The notes under the pieces were generated by a model. The model saw nothing but the letters and a program-made list of their open reading frames with translations. It was not told where the DNA came from and made no database searches. 64,000 bases of DNA from Neisseria subflava (GTDB lineage: Bacteria; Pseudomonadota; Gammaproteobacteria; Burkholderiales; Neisseriaceae), in contig NZ_CP039887.1 in NCBI RefSeq assembly GCF_005221305.1, positions 868,001 to 932,000 on the forward strand, in the 5' to 3' direction. Positions 8,740 through 17,784 of this stretch are shown in pieces (position 1 is the stretch's first letter; every line of letters begins with the position of its first letter). Position numbers and translations under genes: made by a program.

Positions 8740-9377
8740 TGGCATCTTCGCGTTATAAAATAGAGCGCATGCCCGACGGCATTACCGTATCTGCACGTGT
8801 TGTACATGACTCGCAGGAAATCGGTTTTACCACGGTATCTCTTATATTTTTCTTTGCTCTTACATGCATCGCGCCGTTTTACCTTGAAGAGCACTATTTC
8901 ACTAATTTAGAAGCCATTCTCATCCCTTTACTTTTTACTTTCTACCTAGTCGGCTCACTGGTTTACAGCCTTCTTTGGCAACTTTTCGGACGTGAAAACA
9001 TCAAGATCCGTAACCATACGCTGTCTCATGGTTATACCTTGTTCTCCATTGGGCGTTGGCGTAGTTTCCCGTTGTCAGAAATCTCCGAATGGCATTCTCG
9101 TGACCATATTCCTAAAGCTCCTATTGCACAAGGAAGGAAACAGAGGTTGCCAAACGAAAACCTATACCAAAATGGTATGAAACGAAAAATTCACAATATC
9201 CCCAATATTTTACGTATCCAAAAATGTGTACAAGGCGCATGGTCTTTCGATTATCAGGGAAAAACCATACGTATCGGCGATTTTTTTGATAGCCGCGATT
9301 TTCAGGCAGTCAATACTGAATTGAACAGATTTATCCCCACATCCGCCAAAGCCCGTCAACTTTCAGACGACATTTAA
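8739..9377 (+). CDS. hypothetical membrane protein coupled to cca
   Basis: Not recognised. The 212-residue product has two hydrophobic segments near residues 30-50 and 58-82, then a soluble C-terminal part of about 130 residues that is somewhat basic and could be a PH-like fold; this last point is a guess. The ATG at 8739 shares its A with the cca stop (TGATG) and has a strong AGGAGG site inside the cca end. That makes it a better start than the TTG one codon earlier, and suggests translation coupled to cca. A hybrid DUS (TTCAGACGACAT) lies at its 3' end. Confidence 0.6.
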   Translation: MASSRYKIERMPDGITVSARVVHDSQEIGFTTVSLIFFFALTCIAPFYLEEHYFTNLEAILIPLLFTFYLVGSLVYSLLWQLFGRENIKIRNHTLSHGYTLFSIGRWRSFPLSEISEWHSRDHIPKAPIAQGRKQRLPNENLYQNGMKRKIHNIPNILRIQKCVQGAWSFDYQGKTIRIGDFFDSRDFQAVNTELNRFIPTSAKARQLSDDI

Positions 9378-9440
9378 AACAGCCGCCACAATATCCGCTA
9401 TAATCTGCACCTTGACCATCTTATTTCAACAATAAAAATC

Positions 9441-9752
9441 ATGACTATCCAGACCGATTTACTTCACGAAAAAATCAGCAATGAAGATTATCAACGCCTC
9501 ATTGTCAAACACAGCGAATCTTTCAGCGACGGCGAAATCCGTCTATTAAACGAAATCCTTGAAAAATTCCGCTTTGATGTCGTACAGGCGCAAGCTTTGG
9601 CGCAAGCCGTCATGCAGCAGGTGCGCTTCGATCCAAACGACTACCATATCGACAGCGATGATGAAGACACAACCGGCATCTGTCCGCACTGCATCAACCC
9701 GCCCATGCCGCCCCTGCGCGATTATTTGGTTTGGCGCGAAACACGCGGCTAA
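9441..9752 (+). CDS. hypothetical small acidic protein with CPHC motif
   Basis: Not recognised. It has 103 residues, probably cytosolic and acidic, with predicted helices over residues 5-60 and a CPHC pair near residue 82 inside a Pro-rich tail (CPHCINPPMPPLRDYLVW). One CxxC alone cannot form a full zinc site, so a dimer or a redox role is possible. A TATAAT at 9399-9404 may be its -10. It stands between the cca operon and uraA, with its own DUS hairpin downstream. Confidence 0.6.
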   Translation: MTIQTDLLHEKISNEDYQRLIVKHSESFSDGEIRLLNEILEKFRFDVVQAQALAQAVMQQVRFDPNDYHIDSDDEDTTGICPHCINPPMPPLRDYLVWRETRG

Positions 9753-9802
9753 AAAATTTCCTAATCGATTTTGATAAGTTATTAACCATTCGCTATCGAA
9801 CA

Positions 9803-9850
9803 AGGCCGTCTGGACAGGTGTCATCGTTACATTTGTTCAGACGGCCTTTT
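9803..9850 (+). terminator. DUS-pair terminator with one mutated arm
   Basis: The left arm AGGCCGTCTGGA differs from AG-DUS at position 11. The right arm TTCAGACGGCCT is perfect and followed by TTT. The stem stays intact apart from one pair, so the terminator probably works. Confidence 0.75.
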
Positions 9851-9882
9851 GTAAATAAATGTTCACGACTAGGATAAATCAG

Positions 9883-9888
9883 TATAAT
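9883..9888 (+). promoter_or_regulatory. probable -10 element of uraA
   Basis: A perfect TATAAT, 31 bases before the uraA start. No strong -35 is visible at 17 bases (TGTTCA). The following CTGCGCC resembles the sequence after several other -10 boxes in this window (mpl, trpS, 9399). Confidence 0.5.
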
Positions 9889-9919
9889 CTGCGCCGTTTA
9901 AATTTTCTTCGGAGCTTTT

Positions 9920-11137
9920 ATGAACCAGCTTAAAACAGCGGTAGCCGGTGCGCAGATTTTGTTTGTCGCATTCGGTGCCATGGTGCTTGTGCCGCTACTG
10001 ACGGGACTGAACCCAGCTTTGGCATTATTGGGCGCAGGCTTGGGCACTTTGTTGTTCCAATTGGTTACCAAACGTAAAGTGCCGATTTTCCTCGGTTCTT
10101 CTTTTGCCTTTATTGCGCCGATTATCTACTCCATCGGCGAATGGGGCCTGCCTTCTACGATGTTTGGTCTGTTTGCGGCAGGTTTCATGTACTTTGTCTT
10201 TGCCGCGCTGATCAAATGGCGCGGTCTGGATGCGGTACACAAGCTATTGCCGCCCGTGGTTATCGGCCCGGTGATTATGGTAATCGGCTTGTCCGTGGCC
10301 GCTGCAGCCAGCAGCATGGCCATGGGTCAGGCAGATGGAAAACAGGTCATCGACTATATCGACTCGCTGATTCTCTCCGGCTTTACCTTTGCGGTAACCG
10401 TCATTGTTTCTGTCTTCGGCAGCAAAATGATGAAGCTAATTCCGATTCTGATCGGCGTGGCTTCTGGCTATGTGTTAGCTTTGATCATGGGCTTGGTCGA
10501 TACCAGCGCCATCGTCAACTCCCCTTGGTTTGCCGTCCCTCATTTTGAAACGCCTCAAGTCAACTGGCAGGCTGCCTTGTTTATGTTGCCCGTCGCCATC
10601 GCCCCGGCCATCGAACACATCGGCGGCATTATGGCCATCGGCAATGTAACCGGCACAAACTACACTAAAGACCCTGGCTTGGACAAAACCCTCGCCGGCG
10701 ACGGCTTGGGCGTATGCGTGGCCGGTTTGATTGGCGGCCCTCCTGTGACTACTTACGGCGAAGTAACCGGCGCGGTGATGATTACCAAAAACAGCAATCC
10801 CGTCATCATGACTTGGGCGGCAATTTTTGCAATTTTTATGGCGTTTTTCGGTAAGTTCAACGCGTTTTTGGCTTCGATTCCCATGCCGGTTATGGGCGGT
10901 ATTATGTTGCTGCTGTTCGGTACAATCGCCTCTTTGGGCATCAAAACATTGATTGATGCAAAAGTCGATTTGATGCAGCCGAAAAATCTGGTTATCGTCA
11001 GCTCCGTATTGACCACCGGTATCGGCGGCATGATTATCAAAGTAGGTACTTTGAGCTTTGCTGGTGTAGGTTTGTGCGCCGTATTGGCGATTATCCTGAA
11101 CTGCGTTTTGCCCAATACAAAATCAGAAGAAGCATAA
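9920..11137 (+). CDS. uraA: uracil permease (NCS2 family)
   Basis: Inner-membrane proton-coupled uracil importer of the nucleobase/ascorbate (NCS2) family. It has 405 residues with about 14 hydrophobic segments. GAMVLVPLLTGLNPALALLGAG at the N-terminus resembles E. coli UraA. The family motif appears as GGPPVTTYGEVTGA, with the preceding acidic AIEHIGGIMAIGNVTG region that lines the substrate site. Uracil is the likeliest substrate, and xanthine transporters of the family are usually longer. Single gene with its own -10 and DUS terminator. Confidence 0.9.
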   Translation: MNQLKTAVAGAQILFVAFGAMVLVPLLTGLNPALALLGAGLGTLLFQLVTKRKVPIFLGSSFAFIAPIIYSIGEWGLPSTMFGLFAAGFMYFVFAALIKWRGLDAVHKLLPPVVIGPVIMVIGLSVAAAASSMAMGQADGKQVIDYIDSLILSGFTFAVTVIVSVFGSKMMKLIPILIGVASGYVLALIMGLVDTSAIVNSPWFAVPHFETPQVNWQAALFMLPVAIAPAIEHIGGIMAIGNVTGTNYTKDPGLDKTLAGDGLGVCVAGLIGGPPVTTYGEVTGAVMITKNSNPVIMTWAAIFAIFMAFFGKFNAFLASIPMPVMGGIMLLLFGTIASLGIKTLIDAKVDLMQPKNLVIVSSVLTTGIGGMIIKVGTLSFAGVGLCAVLAIILNCVLPNTKSEEA

Positions 11138-11158
11138 ATAGCTGGCTCATAAACTCAA

Positions 11159-11195
11159 AGGCCGTCTGAAAATGAGATTTCAGACGGCCTTTTTA
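11159..11195 (+). terminator. inverted DUS pair terminator after uraA
   Basis: AGGCCGTCTGAA and TTCAGACGGCCT across an 8-base loop, followed by a run of five T. Confidence 0.85.
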
Positions 11196-11213
11196 TTACG
11201 CTTTATACAATGA

Positions 11214-11248
11214 AAAATGCCGGAGACTTAACCATCTCCGGCATTTTT
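11214..11248 (-). terminator. rho-independent terminator of the SRP RNA gene
   Basis: ATGCCGGAGA and TCTCCGGCAT pair across 8 bases, flanked by A-runs and T-runs on both sides. It lies just after the 3' end of the SRP RNA on the minus strand and could also act on uraA read-through. Confidence 0.85.
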
Positions 11249-11254
11249 GAATAA

Positions 11255-11353
11255 GGTGGCGAGCCGAACCCCCGGCACTGGCTCATCAGAGTGGGCTGCT
11301 GGCTTCCGCCCCTGACCCGGTGTTCCGAATTACCATGCGGGGAGACCCGCCAT
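11255..11353 (-). ncRNA. ffs: signal recognition particle RNA (4.5S, small bacterial type)
   Basis: On the minus strand this 99-base stretch carries the nearly invariant SRP domain IV. The symmetric-loop strand GGTCAGG leads to a GGAA tetraloop in GCGGAAGC, and the AGCAGCC strand follows. The ends pair (TGGCG with CGCCA), closing the long hairpin. With Ffh it targets nascent membrane proteins to FtsY. It is preceded by a sigma-70-type promoter and followed by a strong terminator. Exact ends are uncertain by a few bases. Confidence 0.92.
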
Positions 11354-11364
11354 AGAAAAAACGC

Positions 11365-11392
11365 ATTATAGCGGTTTTACAGAAAAACTCAA
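11365..11392 (-). promoter_or_regulatory. promoter of the SRP RNA gene
   Basis: On the minus strand TTGAGT (11392-11387) and a perfect TATAAT (11370-11365) are separated by 16 bases, with the RNA start about 10 bases further on. Confidence 0.75.
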
Positions 11393-11407
11393 GCGATAAA
11401 ATCTGTC

Positions 11408-11419
11408 AGGTCGTCTGAA
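11408..11419 (+). repeat. mucosa-type DUS (AGGTCGTCTGAA)
   Basis: Exact match to the AG-mucDUS dialect, one base from the AG-DUS that dominates the window. It stands alone between ffs and the lactate oxidoreductase gene. Confidence 0.7.
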
Positions 11420-11611
11420 AACCATTTACACGACAAGATTGTAAACAATATTACCTAGTTGCAAATCATTCCCATTGGAATGTTTATTGTCTTTTCCGTT
11501 GAAAAATATCGAAAATTACACTACATTAACACTTTACGCCATCAAGAAGAAATTGCATTTTTCAGACGGCCTTTAATATAAAAACATTACATCCATCAAC
11601 GGAACACAACC

Positions 11612-14600
11612 ATGACCACGACTACTGCCCCTCAGCGTATTCGAGAAATTCCCTATAACTATACTTCTTATACCGACCGCGAAATCGTCATCCGACTGTT
11701 GGGCGACGAAGCGTGGCAGATTCTGCAAGACTTGCGCGGACAGCGCAGGACGGGGCGTTCGGCGCGGATGTTGTTTGAAGTGTTGGGCGATATTTGGGTG
11801 GTCGTGCGCAATCCGTATCTGGTCGACGATTTGCTGGAGCATCCGAAACGCCGCGCCGCGCTGGTGCGTGAAATGCGCCACCGTTTGAACGAGATCCGCA
11901 AGCGCCGTGACGACAATCAGCAAGTGGATGTCTTGGTTGCCGCAGCAGAAAAAGCAGTCGAGCGTTTTGATAGCAGTTTTGATGAAACCATCCAAAAACG
12001 CCATCAGATTTTGGAACGCTTAAGCAAAATCACCAAGCCGCACAACATCATGTTTGACGGATTGGCGCGCGTGACACACGTTACCGATGCAACCGACTGG
12101 CGCGTGGAGTATCCGTTTGTCGTTGTCAATCCTGATACCGAGGCAGAGATCGCGCCTTTGGTCCGCGCCTTAATCGAGTTGGACTTGGTCATTATCCCGC
12201 GCGGCGGCGGTACGGGTTATACCGGCGGCGCAGTACCTTTGGACGCAAACAGCGCAGTCATCAATACCGAAAAACTCGACAAGCATCGCGGCGTCGAATA
12301 CGTTGAGCTGGCAGGCTTGGACGGCAGACATCCGATTATCCATTGCGGCGCAGGCGTGGTCACGCGGCGGGTGGAAGAAACCGCACATCAGGCAGGTTTG
12401 GTGTTCGCTGTTGATCCGACTTCCGCCGATGCGTCTTGCGTGGGCGGTAATGTGGCGATGAACGCAGGCGGTAAAAAAGCCGTGCTGTGGGGTACTGCCT
12501 TGGACAACCTCGCCTACTGGAACATGGTTAACCCTCAAGGCGAATGGTTGCGTATCGAACGCGTGCACCACAATTTCGGCAAAATTCACGACGAAGAAAC
12601 CGCCATATTTGACGTACATACGCTGGATTCAGACGGTCGCAATATCATCAATACCAAACGTTTGGAAATCCCCGGCCACAAATTCCGCAAAGTCGGTTTG
12701 GGCAAAGACGTTACCGACAAATTCTTGAGCGGCCTGCCCGGCGTGCAGAAAGAAGGCACAGACGGCATCATCACCAGCGTCGCCTTCGTGTTGCACAAAA
12801 TGCCGAAATACACGCGTACTGTGTGTATGGAATTTTTCGGCACGGTCGCCACCGCTACGCCGTCCATTGTCGAAATCCGCGATTTCCTGCTTGCCCATGA
12901 AAGCGTACGATTGGCCGGTTTGGAGCATTTAGACTGGCGCTACGTCCGCGCCGTCGGTTATGCCACCAAAGCGGCAGGTAAAGGCCGACCTAAAATGGTC
13001 TTGCTGGCAGATGTGGTTTCCGACGACGAAGCCGCCGTACAGGCAGCCGCCGAACACATCTGCGAACTCGCCCGCGCCCGCGACGGCGAAGGCTTTATCG
13101 CCATATCTCCTGAAGCCCGTAAAACCTTCTGGCTTGACCGCAGCCGCACCGCAGCCATCGCCAAACACACCAATGCCTTTAAAATCAACGAAGACGTGGT
13201 AATCCCACTCGAAAGGCTCGGCGAGTATTCAGACGGCATCGAACGCATCAACATTGAGCTTTCCATCCAAAACAAACTCAAACTCTGTGCCGCCTTGGAG
13301 CAATATCTGTCCGGCAAACTCCCCATCGACAAAATGGGAACAGACCTGCCAACTGCCGAACTGTTGGGCGAACGCGGCAAACACGCCCTAGCCCACGTTT
13401 CTGCTGTCAAAGCGCGTTGGGAATGGCTGCTTAATAACTTAGACGCACCGCTTGCCGACTATAAAGCCCGCTATGGCGCAGCCGTCCACGCCTCGCTCGA
13501 AGCCAAAGACAATGAAAGCTGCTTTATTGCCTTCCGCGATTTCCGCCTGCGCGTGTCTGTCAAAGCGGACGTAATGAAGCCGCTTTCAGAAATCTTCAGC
13601 GGCAAAACCGATACCAAAATTATCCAAGGCTTGGGCAAAATCCACGCCAAAACCGTACGCAGCCGCGTCTTCGTTGCCCTGCATATGCACGCCGGCGACG
13701 GTAACGTTCACACCAATATTCCGGTTAACTCAGACGATGCCGAAATGCTTCAGACGGCCTACCGTTCTGTGGAACGCATCATGAAAATCGCCCGTTCGCT
13801 CGGCGGCGTAATTTCCGGCGAACACGGCATCGGCATTACCAAGCTCGAATTCCTGACCGATGAAGATTTACAACCGTTTTGGAACTACAAAAACCAAGTC
13901 GATCCGAAACATACCTTCAACCGTCACAAACTCATGAAAGGCTCTGACTTACGCAACGCCTATACGCCGTCGTTCGAGCTTTTGGGGGCGGAATCGCTGA
14001 TTATGGAAAAATCAGACCTCGGCACCATCGCTGATTCCATTAAAGACTGTCTGCGCTGCGGCAAATGCAAACCCGTCTGCTCCACCCACGTTCCGCGCGC
14101 CAACCTGCTGTACAGCCCACGCAACAAAATCCTCGGCGTAGGCTTGCTGACTGAAGCCTTCTTATACGAAGAACAAACCCGTCGCGGCGTTTCCATTAAA
14201 CATTTTGAAGAACTGATGGACATCGGCGACCACTGCACCGTGTGCCACCGCTGCGTTAAACCTTGCCCTGTCAACATCGACTTCGGCGACGTTACCGTAG
14301 CCGTCCGCAACTACCTTGCCGATTCCGGCCACAAACGCTTCGCGCCCGCCGCATCGATGGGTATGGCATTTTTGAACGCCACAGGCCCGAAAACCATCAA
14401 AGCCCTTCGCGCCGCCATGATACAGACCGGCTTCCCTGCGCAGAACTTTGCCTACAAAATCGGCAAGCTTCTTCCGATCGGCACTAAAAAGCAAAAAGCC
14501 GAACCGAAAGCCACCGTCGGTACTGCCTCAATCAAAGAACAGGTTATCCATTTCATCAACCGTCCTTTGCCAAAAAGTGTGCCAGCCAAAACTCCGCGCT

Positions 14601-15445
14601 CCATGCTGGGTATAGAAGACGACAAGAGTATTCCTATCATCCGTAACCCGGCTTCTCCGGAAGATGCCGAAGCCGTGTTCTACTTTCCAGGTTGCGGCTC
14701 TGAGCGTCTGTTCAGCCAAATCGGACTTGCCGTTCAAGCCATGCTTTGGCATGTCGGTGTACAAACCGTCCTGCCGCCCGGCTATATGTGTTGCGGCTAT
14801 CCGCAAGACGCCGGCGGCAATAAGGCTAAAGCCGAAGAAATGAGCACCAACAACCGCGTGGCTTTCCACCGTATGGCAAACACCCTCAACTACCTCGACA
14901 TCAAAACCGTCGTCGTCAGTTGCGGTACCTGCTACGACCAACTAGAAAAATACCGTTTTGAGGAAATCTTCCCAGGCTGCCGTATCATCGACATCCACGA
15001 ATATCTGCTTGAAAAAGGCGTGCAACTGAACGGCGTACAAGGTCAGCAATACCTCTACCACGATCCTTGCCATACCCCGATCAAAACCATGAATGCCACC
15101 CAAATGGTCAGCAGCCTGATGGGACAAAAAGTCGTCTTAAGCGACCGCTGCTGCGGCGAGTCCGGTATGTTTGCCGTCAAACGACCCGACATCGCCACTC
15201 AGGTCAAGTTCCGCAAACAAGAGGAAATTGAGAAAAACCTCAAAGAGCTGCCGCAGGGCGAACCCGTCAAAATGCTTACCTCCTGCCCAGCCTGCCTGCA
15301 AGGCTTAAGCCGCTACGCCGACGACAACAACATGCCTGCCGATTATATCGTCATCGAAATGGCGAAACATATCCTCGGCGAAAACTGGCTGGATGAGTTT
15401 GTGAAAAAAGCCAATAACGGCGGTGTAGAAAAAGTATTGCTCTAA
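11612..15445 (+). CDS. DUF3683/FAD-linked oxidase/Fe-S fusion, probable D-lactate (2-hydroxyacid) dehydrogenase
   Basis: Very large respiratory flavoprotein of 1277 residues. The order is: DUF3683 region (about 1-170); FAD-binding PCMH domain with PRGGGTGYTGGAVPLD (about 170-400); FAD-linked oxidase C-terminal domain with HMHAGDGNVHTN and GEHGIG (to about 790); two 4Fe-4S motifs, CLRCGKCKPVC near 813 and CTVCHRCVKPC near 874; and two CCG (GlpC/LutA-like) domains with CCGYPQ near 1062 and CCGESG near 1180. It therefore combines functions that E. coli-type enzymes split over GlcD/GlcF or Dld-like proteins. D-lactate or another 2-hydroxyacid is the likely substrate, feeding electrons to quinone at the membrane; the exact substrate is not readable. 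It converges on the lutACB operon, which supports a lactate role. Confidence 0.85.
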   Translation: MTTTTAPQRIREIPYNYTSYTDREIVIRLLGDEAWQILQDLRGQRRTGRSARMLFEVLGDIWVVVRNPYLVDDLLEHPKRRAALVREMRHRLNEIRKRRDDNQQVDVLVAAAEKAVERFDSSFDETIQKRHQILERLSKITKPHNIMFDGLARVTHVTDATDWRVEYPFVVVNPDTEAEIAPLVRALIELDLVIIPRGGGTGYTGGAVPLDANSAVINTEKLDKHRGVEYVELAGLDGRHPIIHCGAGVVTRRVEETAHQAGLVFAVDPTSADASCVGGNVAMNAGGKKAVLWGTALDNLAYWNMVNPQGEWLRIERVHHNFGKIHDEETAIFDVHTLDSDGRNIINTKRLEIPGHKFRKVGLGKDVTDKFLSGLPGVQKEGTDGIITSVAFVLHKMPKYTRTVCMEFFGTVATATPSIVEIRDFLLAHESVRLAGLEHLDWRYVRAVGYATKAAGKGRPKMVLLADVVSDDEAAVQAAAEHICELARARDGEGFIAISPEARKTFWLDRSRTAAIAKHTNAFKINEDVVIPLERLGEYSDGIERINIELSIQNKLKLCAALEQYLSGKLPIDKMGTDLPTAELLGERGKHALAHVSAVKARWEWLLNNLDAPLADYKARYGAAVHASLEAKDNESCFIAFRDFRLRVSVKADVMKPLSEIFSGKTDTKIIQGLGKIHAKTVRSRVFVALHMHAGDGNVHTNIPVNSDDAEMLQTAYRSVERIMKIARSLGGVISGEHGIGITKLEFLTDEDLQPFWNYKNQVDPKHTFNRHKLMKGSDLRNAYTPSFELLGAESLIMEKSDLGTIADSIKDCLRCGKCKPVCSTHVPRANLLYSPRNKILGVGLLTEAFLYEEQTRRGVSIKHFEELMDIGDHCTVCHRCVKPCPVNIDFGDVTVAVRNYLADSGHKRFAPAASMGMAFLNATGPKTIKALRAAMIQTGFPAQNFAYKIGKLLPIGTKKQKAEPKATVGTASIKEQVIHFINRPLPKSVPAKTPRSMLGIEDDKSIPIIRNPASPEDAEAVFYFPGCGSERLFSQIGLAVQAMLWHVGVQTVLPPGYMCCGYPQDAGGNKAKAEEMSTNNRVAFHRMANTLNYLDIKTVVVSCGTCYDQLEKYRFEEIFPGCRIIDIHEYLLEKGVQLNGVQGQQYLYHDPCHTPIKTMNATQMVSSLMGQKVVLSDRCCGESGMFAVKRPDIATQVKFRKQEEIEKNLKELPQGEPVKMLTSCPACLQGLSRYADDNNMPADYIVIEMAKHILGENWLDEFVKKANNGGVEKVLL

Positions 15446-15476
15446 GGACTTAGACAAAAACTTTTGGCTGTAAGAA

Positions 15477-15510
15477 AGGCCGTCTGAAAACCTTTCAGAC
15501 GGCCTTTTTA
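15477..15510 (+). terminator. inverted DUS pair terminator
   Basis: AGGCCGTCTGAA and TTCAGACGGCCT with a 5-base loop and a T-run, ending the DUF3683 oxidoreductase gene. Confidence 0.85.
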
Positions 15511-15589
15511 TTCAAAAGAATCAAGATAAAATAATCAAATCAGACGCCTTTACAAATAGCGATGGCACACCAGCACCATTCAATAAAAA

Positions 15590-15627
15590 ATAAAACCTGA
15601 GGCCTTTTATTCCTCAGGTTTTATTTA
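15590..15627. terminator. bidirectional terminator, lutB side
   Basis: AAAACCTGAGG and CCTCAGGTTTT form an 11-bp stem with A/T-runs on both sides. It lies just beyond the lutB stop and is independent of DUS. Confidence 0.85.
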
Positions 15628-15634
15628 TCAAGCC

Positions 15635-17086
15635 TTATGCTTTTTCTTTCTGGAGTTTCTCTGCCATCATTTGATGCAGCGTTTTCTTAGCCGGTTTCAT
15701 CGGAACACGGTTATCCGTCCAACCCAGCTGCTTGCTAGGCGTCAATGCACGGAATTTAGTGGCTGTCCAACCGAATGCACGGTAAGCTTTACTGCCGCTG
15801 AAAATACCGTCAAACGTACGCCATGCCATTTGTTCGCCGAAAGTATGCGATGCACCTTGACCGCGGATAGGATGCGGAACGATTTCTGTTGGCGAACGTT
15901 GCGCTTCAACACGCAGACGTTGCATTTGTTCAGTAATCGGAATGCGTACCGGACAAACCTCAACACAGGCACCACACATGGTACACGCAGTCGGCAGATC
16001 GCGTGTCGCATCCAAGCCCAACAAATGCGGAGAGATAATCTCGCCAATCGGGCCGGGATAAGTCGTACCGTAAGCCGCGCCACCGATACGGGTATAAACC
16101 GGACAGTGGTTCATACATGCACCGCAACGGATACATTGCAAAGTGCGGCGCATTTGATCTTCTGCATACGCTTGGCTACGACCGTTATCAAGCAGTACCA
16201 AGTGCATTTCTTGAGGGCCGTCCAGCTCTTCGCTACGGCGAGGGCCGGTAATCATATTGAAATAAGTGGTAATGTTCTGACCGATGGCGGAACGCGGCAA
16301 CAGGCTGTACAAAGGCGGAACATCCGACAGCTTCGCAACCACTTTTTCAATACCGGTAATGGCGATGTGCACAGGCGGTACAGTGGTGCTCAAACGGCCG
16401 TTACCTTCGTTTTCGACCAGACACAAAGTGCCTGTTTCCGCAACGGCAAAGTTCACACCGCTCAAACCGACATCGGCAGTGCTGTAAATATCGCGCAAAG
16501 CTTTACGCGCAAATCCGGTCAACTGGTCTACGTCGTCTGTCAATGGCGTGCCGAGGTTTTGGTGGAAAAGTTCGCTCACCTGCTCTTTAGTCTTATGAAT
16601 GGCAGGCATCACGATATGGGTTGGTTTCTCGCCGGCCATTTGAACGATAAACTCGCCCAAATCGCTCTCAACCGCTTTAATGCCTTGGTCTTGCAGATAA
16701 TGGTTCAGCTCAATCTCTTCGCTGACCATAGATTTGCCTTTCACCATCAGCTTGCCGTTTTTATCGGTAATGATGTTGTGAATGATTTGGCAGGCTTCGG
16801 CAGGTGTTTCCGCCCAGTGGACTTTAACGCCCAACTTGGTCAGGTTTTCTTCCAATTGTTCCAGCAATGCAGGTAATTTGGACAACGAACGTTGACGGAC
16901 ATGTTCACACAAGTCACGCAGGCTTTGCAGCTCTTCTTCATCTGTCAAAACGGCTTTGCGCTTGGTCATCAGCATATCCATCGCCGTGCGCAAGCTTTTA
17001 CGCAGAGGCTTGTCTTGCAAAGAAATCGCAGCGTTTTGCTTGAACGTTTCCGGCTTCATATGGAATTTAATGGTTTGGGAACTCAT
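15635..17086 (-). CDS. lutB: L-lactate oxidation iron-sulfur protein LutB
   Basis: Iron-sulfur subunit of the LutABC (LldEFG) L-lactate dehydrogenase complex. The 483 residues start with a LUD domain (about 70-300; DVGLSGVNFAVAETGTLCLV is typical). Two 4Fe-4S motifs follow, CIRCGACMNHCPVY near residue 318 and CTMCGACVEVCPVRI near 368. Lut proteins pass electrons from L-lactate towards the respiratory chain. It is last in the lutA-lutC-lutB operon, and its ATG overlaps the lutC stop. Confidence 0.95.
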   Translation of the reverse strand: MSSQTIKFHMKPETFKQNAAISLQDKPLRKSLRTAMDMLMTKRKAVLTDEEELQSLRDLCEHVRQRSLSKLPALLEQLEENLTKLGVKVHWAETPAEACQIIHNIITDKNGKLMVKGKSMVSEEIELNHYLQDQGIKAVESDLGEFIVQMAGEKPTHIVMPAIHKTKEQVSELFHQNLGTPLTDDVDQLTGFARKALRDIYSTADVGLSGVNFAVAETGTLCLVENEGNGRLSTTVPPVHIAITGIEKVVAKLSDVPPLYSLLPRSAIGQNITTYFNMITGPRRSEELDGPQEMHLVLLDNGRSQAYAEDQMRRTLQCIRCGACMNHCPVYTRIGGAAYGTTYPGPIGEIISPHLLGLDATRDLPTACTMCGACVEVCPVRIPITEQMQRLRVEAQRSPTEIVPHPIRGQGASHTFGEQMAWRTFDGIFSGSKAYRAFGWTATKFRALTPSKQLGWTDNRVPMKPAKKTLHQMMAEKLQKEKA

Positions 17087-17784
17087 GCTTTTTCCTCCAA
17101 ATCGGCAGGGGAAATATGATCAGGCAGAACGGCCAAAACCACCAAATCGCGCGGGCCGTGTGCACCATAGGCCAAAGTTAATTGAATATCGGCAGTCTTA
17201 GACGGACCGGAAATCAAAATAACGTTGGTAGGCATGCCTTTTTCTACCAGTTTTTCGCCTTCAACAGCATTATGGAATTCGTTGTACATTTTGCTGGTGT
17301 CAAACAGGCAGAAATGCACAGGCGGAACCAAACTCAGGCTGCGCGGCTCGAGAGGGCTGGACTCCAGCATAATCGTACCGGTACGGGCAATACCGCATTT
17401 AGAGCCGCTAAAACCCGCCTCAATATCTGTAAAGAATTCGTTTTTCCAATCGTCGATTTTTCGCTCAAAACCACGCGGTTCAATATTGGTATCGGCCAAA
17501 GCTGCACGAGCCAGCTGACCATGTTCTGTTTCCAATGGGAGCAGAATGTTTTTCAAGCCTTTGTCTTCGGCTGCTTGACGGAATACTTGCGGCCAGTTGG
17601 ATTTGGTAACCCAATAGATTTCAGTTTTGACGGCACGCATGGCAGCCGCCCAATGTTTCAAACGCTCGACATCGTTTGCCCAAGAAACACCCATTTCACG
17701 GTAATAATCGAAAACCGGCGGTTCTTCCATCGGCAAGGCATCGGCTTTTTTCAATTTCGCTAAAATATTTTCGCGCGCGCTCAT
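17083..17784 (-). CDS. lutC: L-lactate oxidation protein LutC
   Basis: LUD-domain (DUF162) protein of 233 residues, the LutC/LldG component of L-lactate oxidation. The conserved core GFSGSKCGIARTGTIMLESS and ISGPSKTADIQLTLAYGAHG are both visible; the second is close to the family C-terminal signature GPSxTADI. It overlaps lutA upstream and lutB downstream by four bases each, so all three subunits should be made in fixed proportion. Confidence 0.94.
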   Translation of the reverse strand: MSARENILAKLKKADALPMEEPPVFDYYREMGVSWANDVERLKHWAAAMRAVKTEIYWVTKSNWPQVFRQAAEDKGLKNILLPLETEHGQLARAALADTNIEPRGFERKIDDWKNEFFTDIEAGFSGSKCGIARTGTIMLESSPLEPRSLSLVPPVHFCLFDTSKMYNEFHNAVEGEKLVEKGMPTNVILISGPSKTADIQLTLAYGAHGPRDLVVLAVLPDHISPADLEEKA

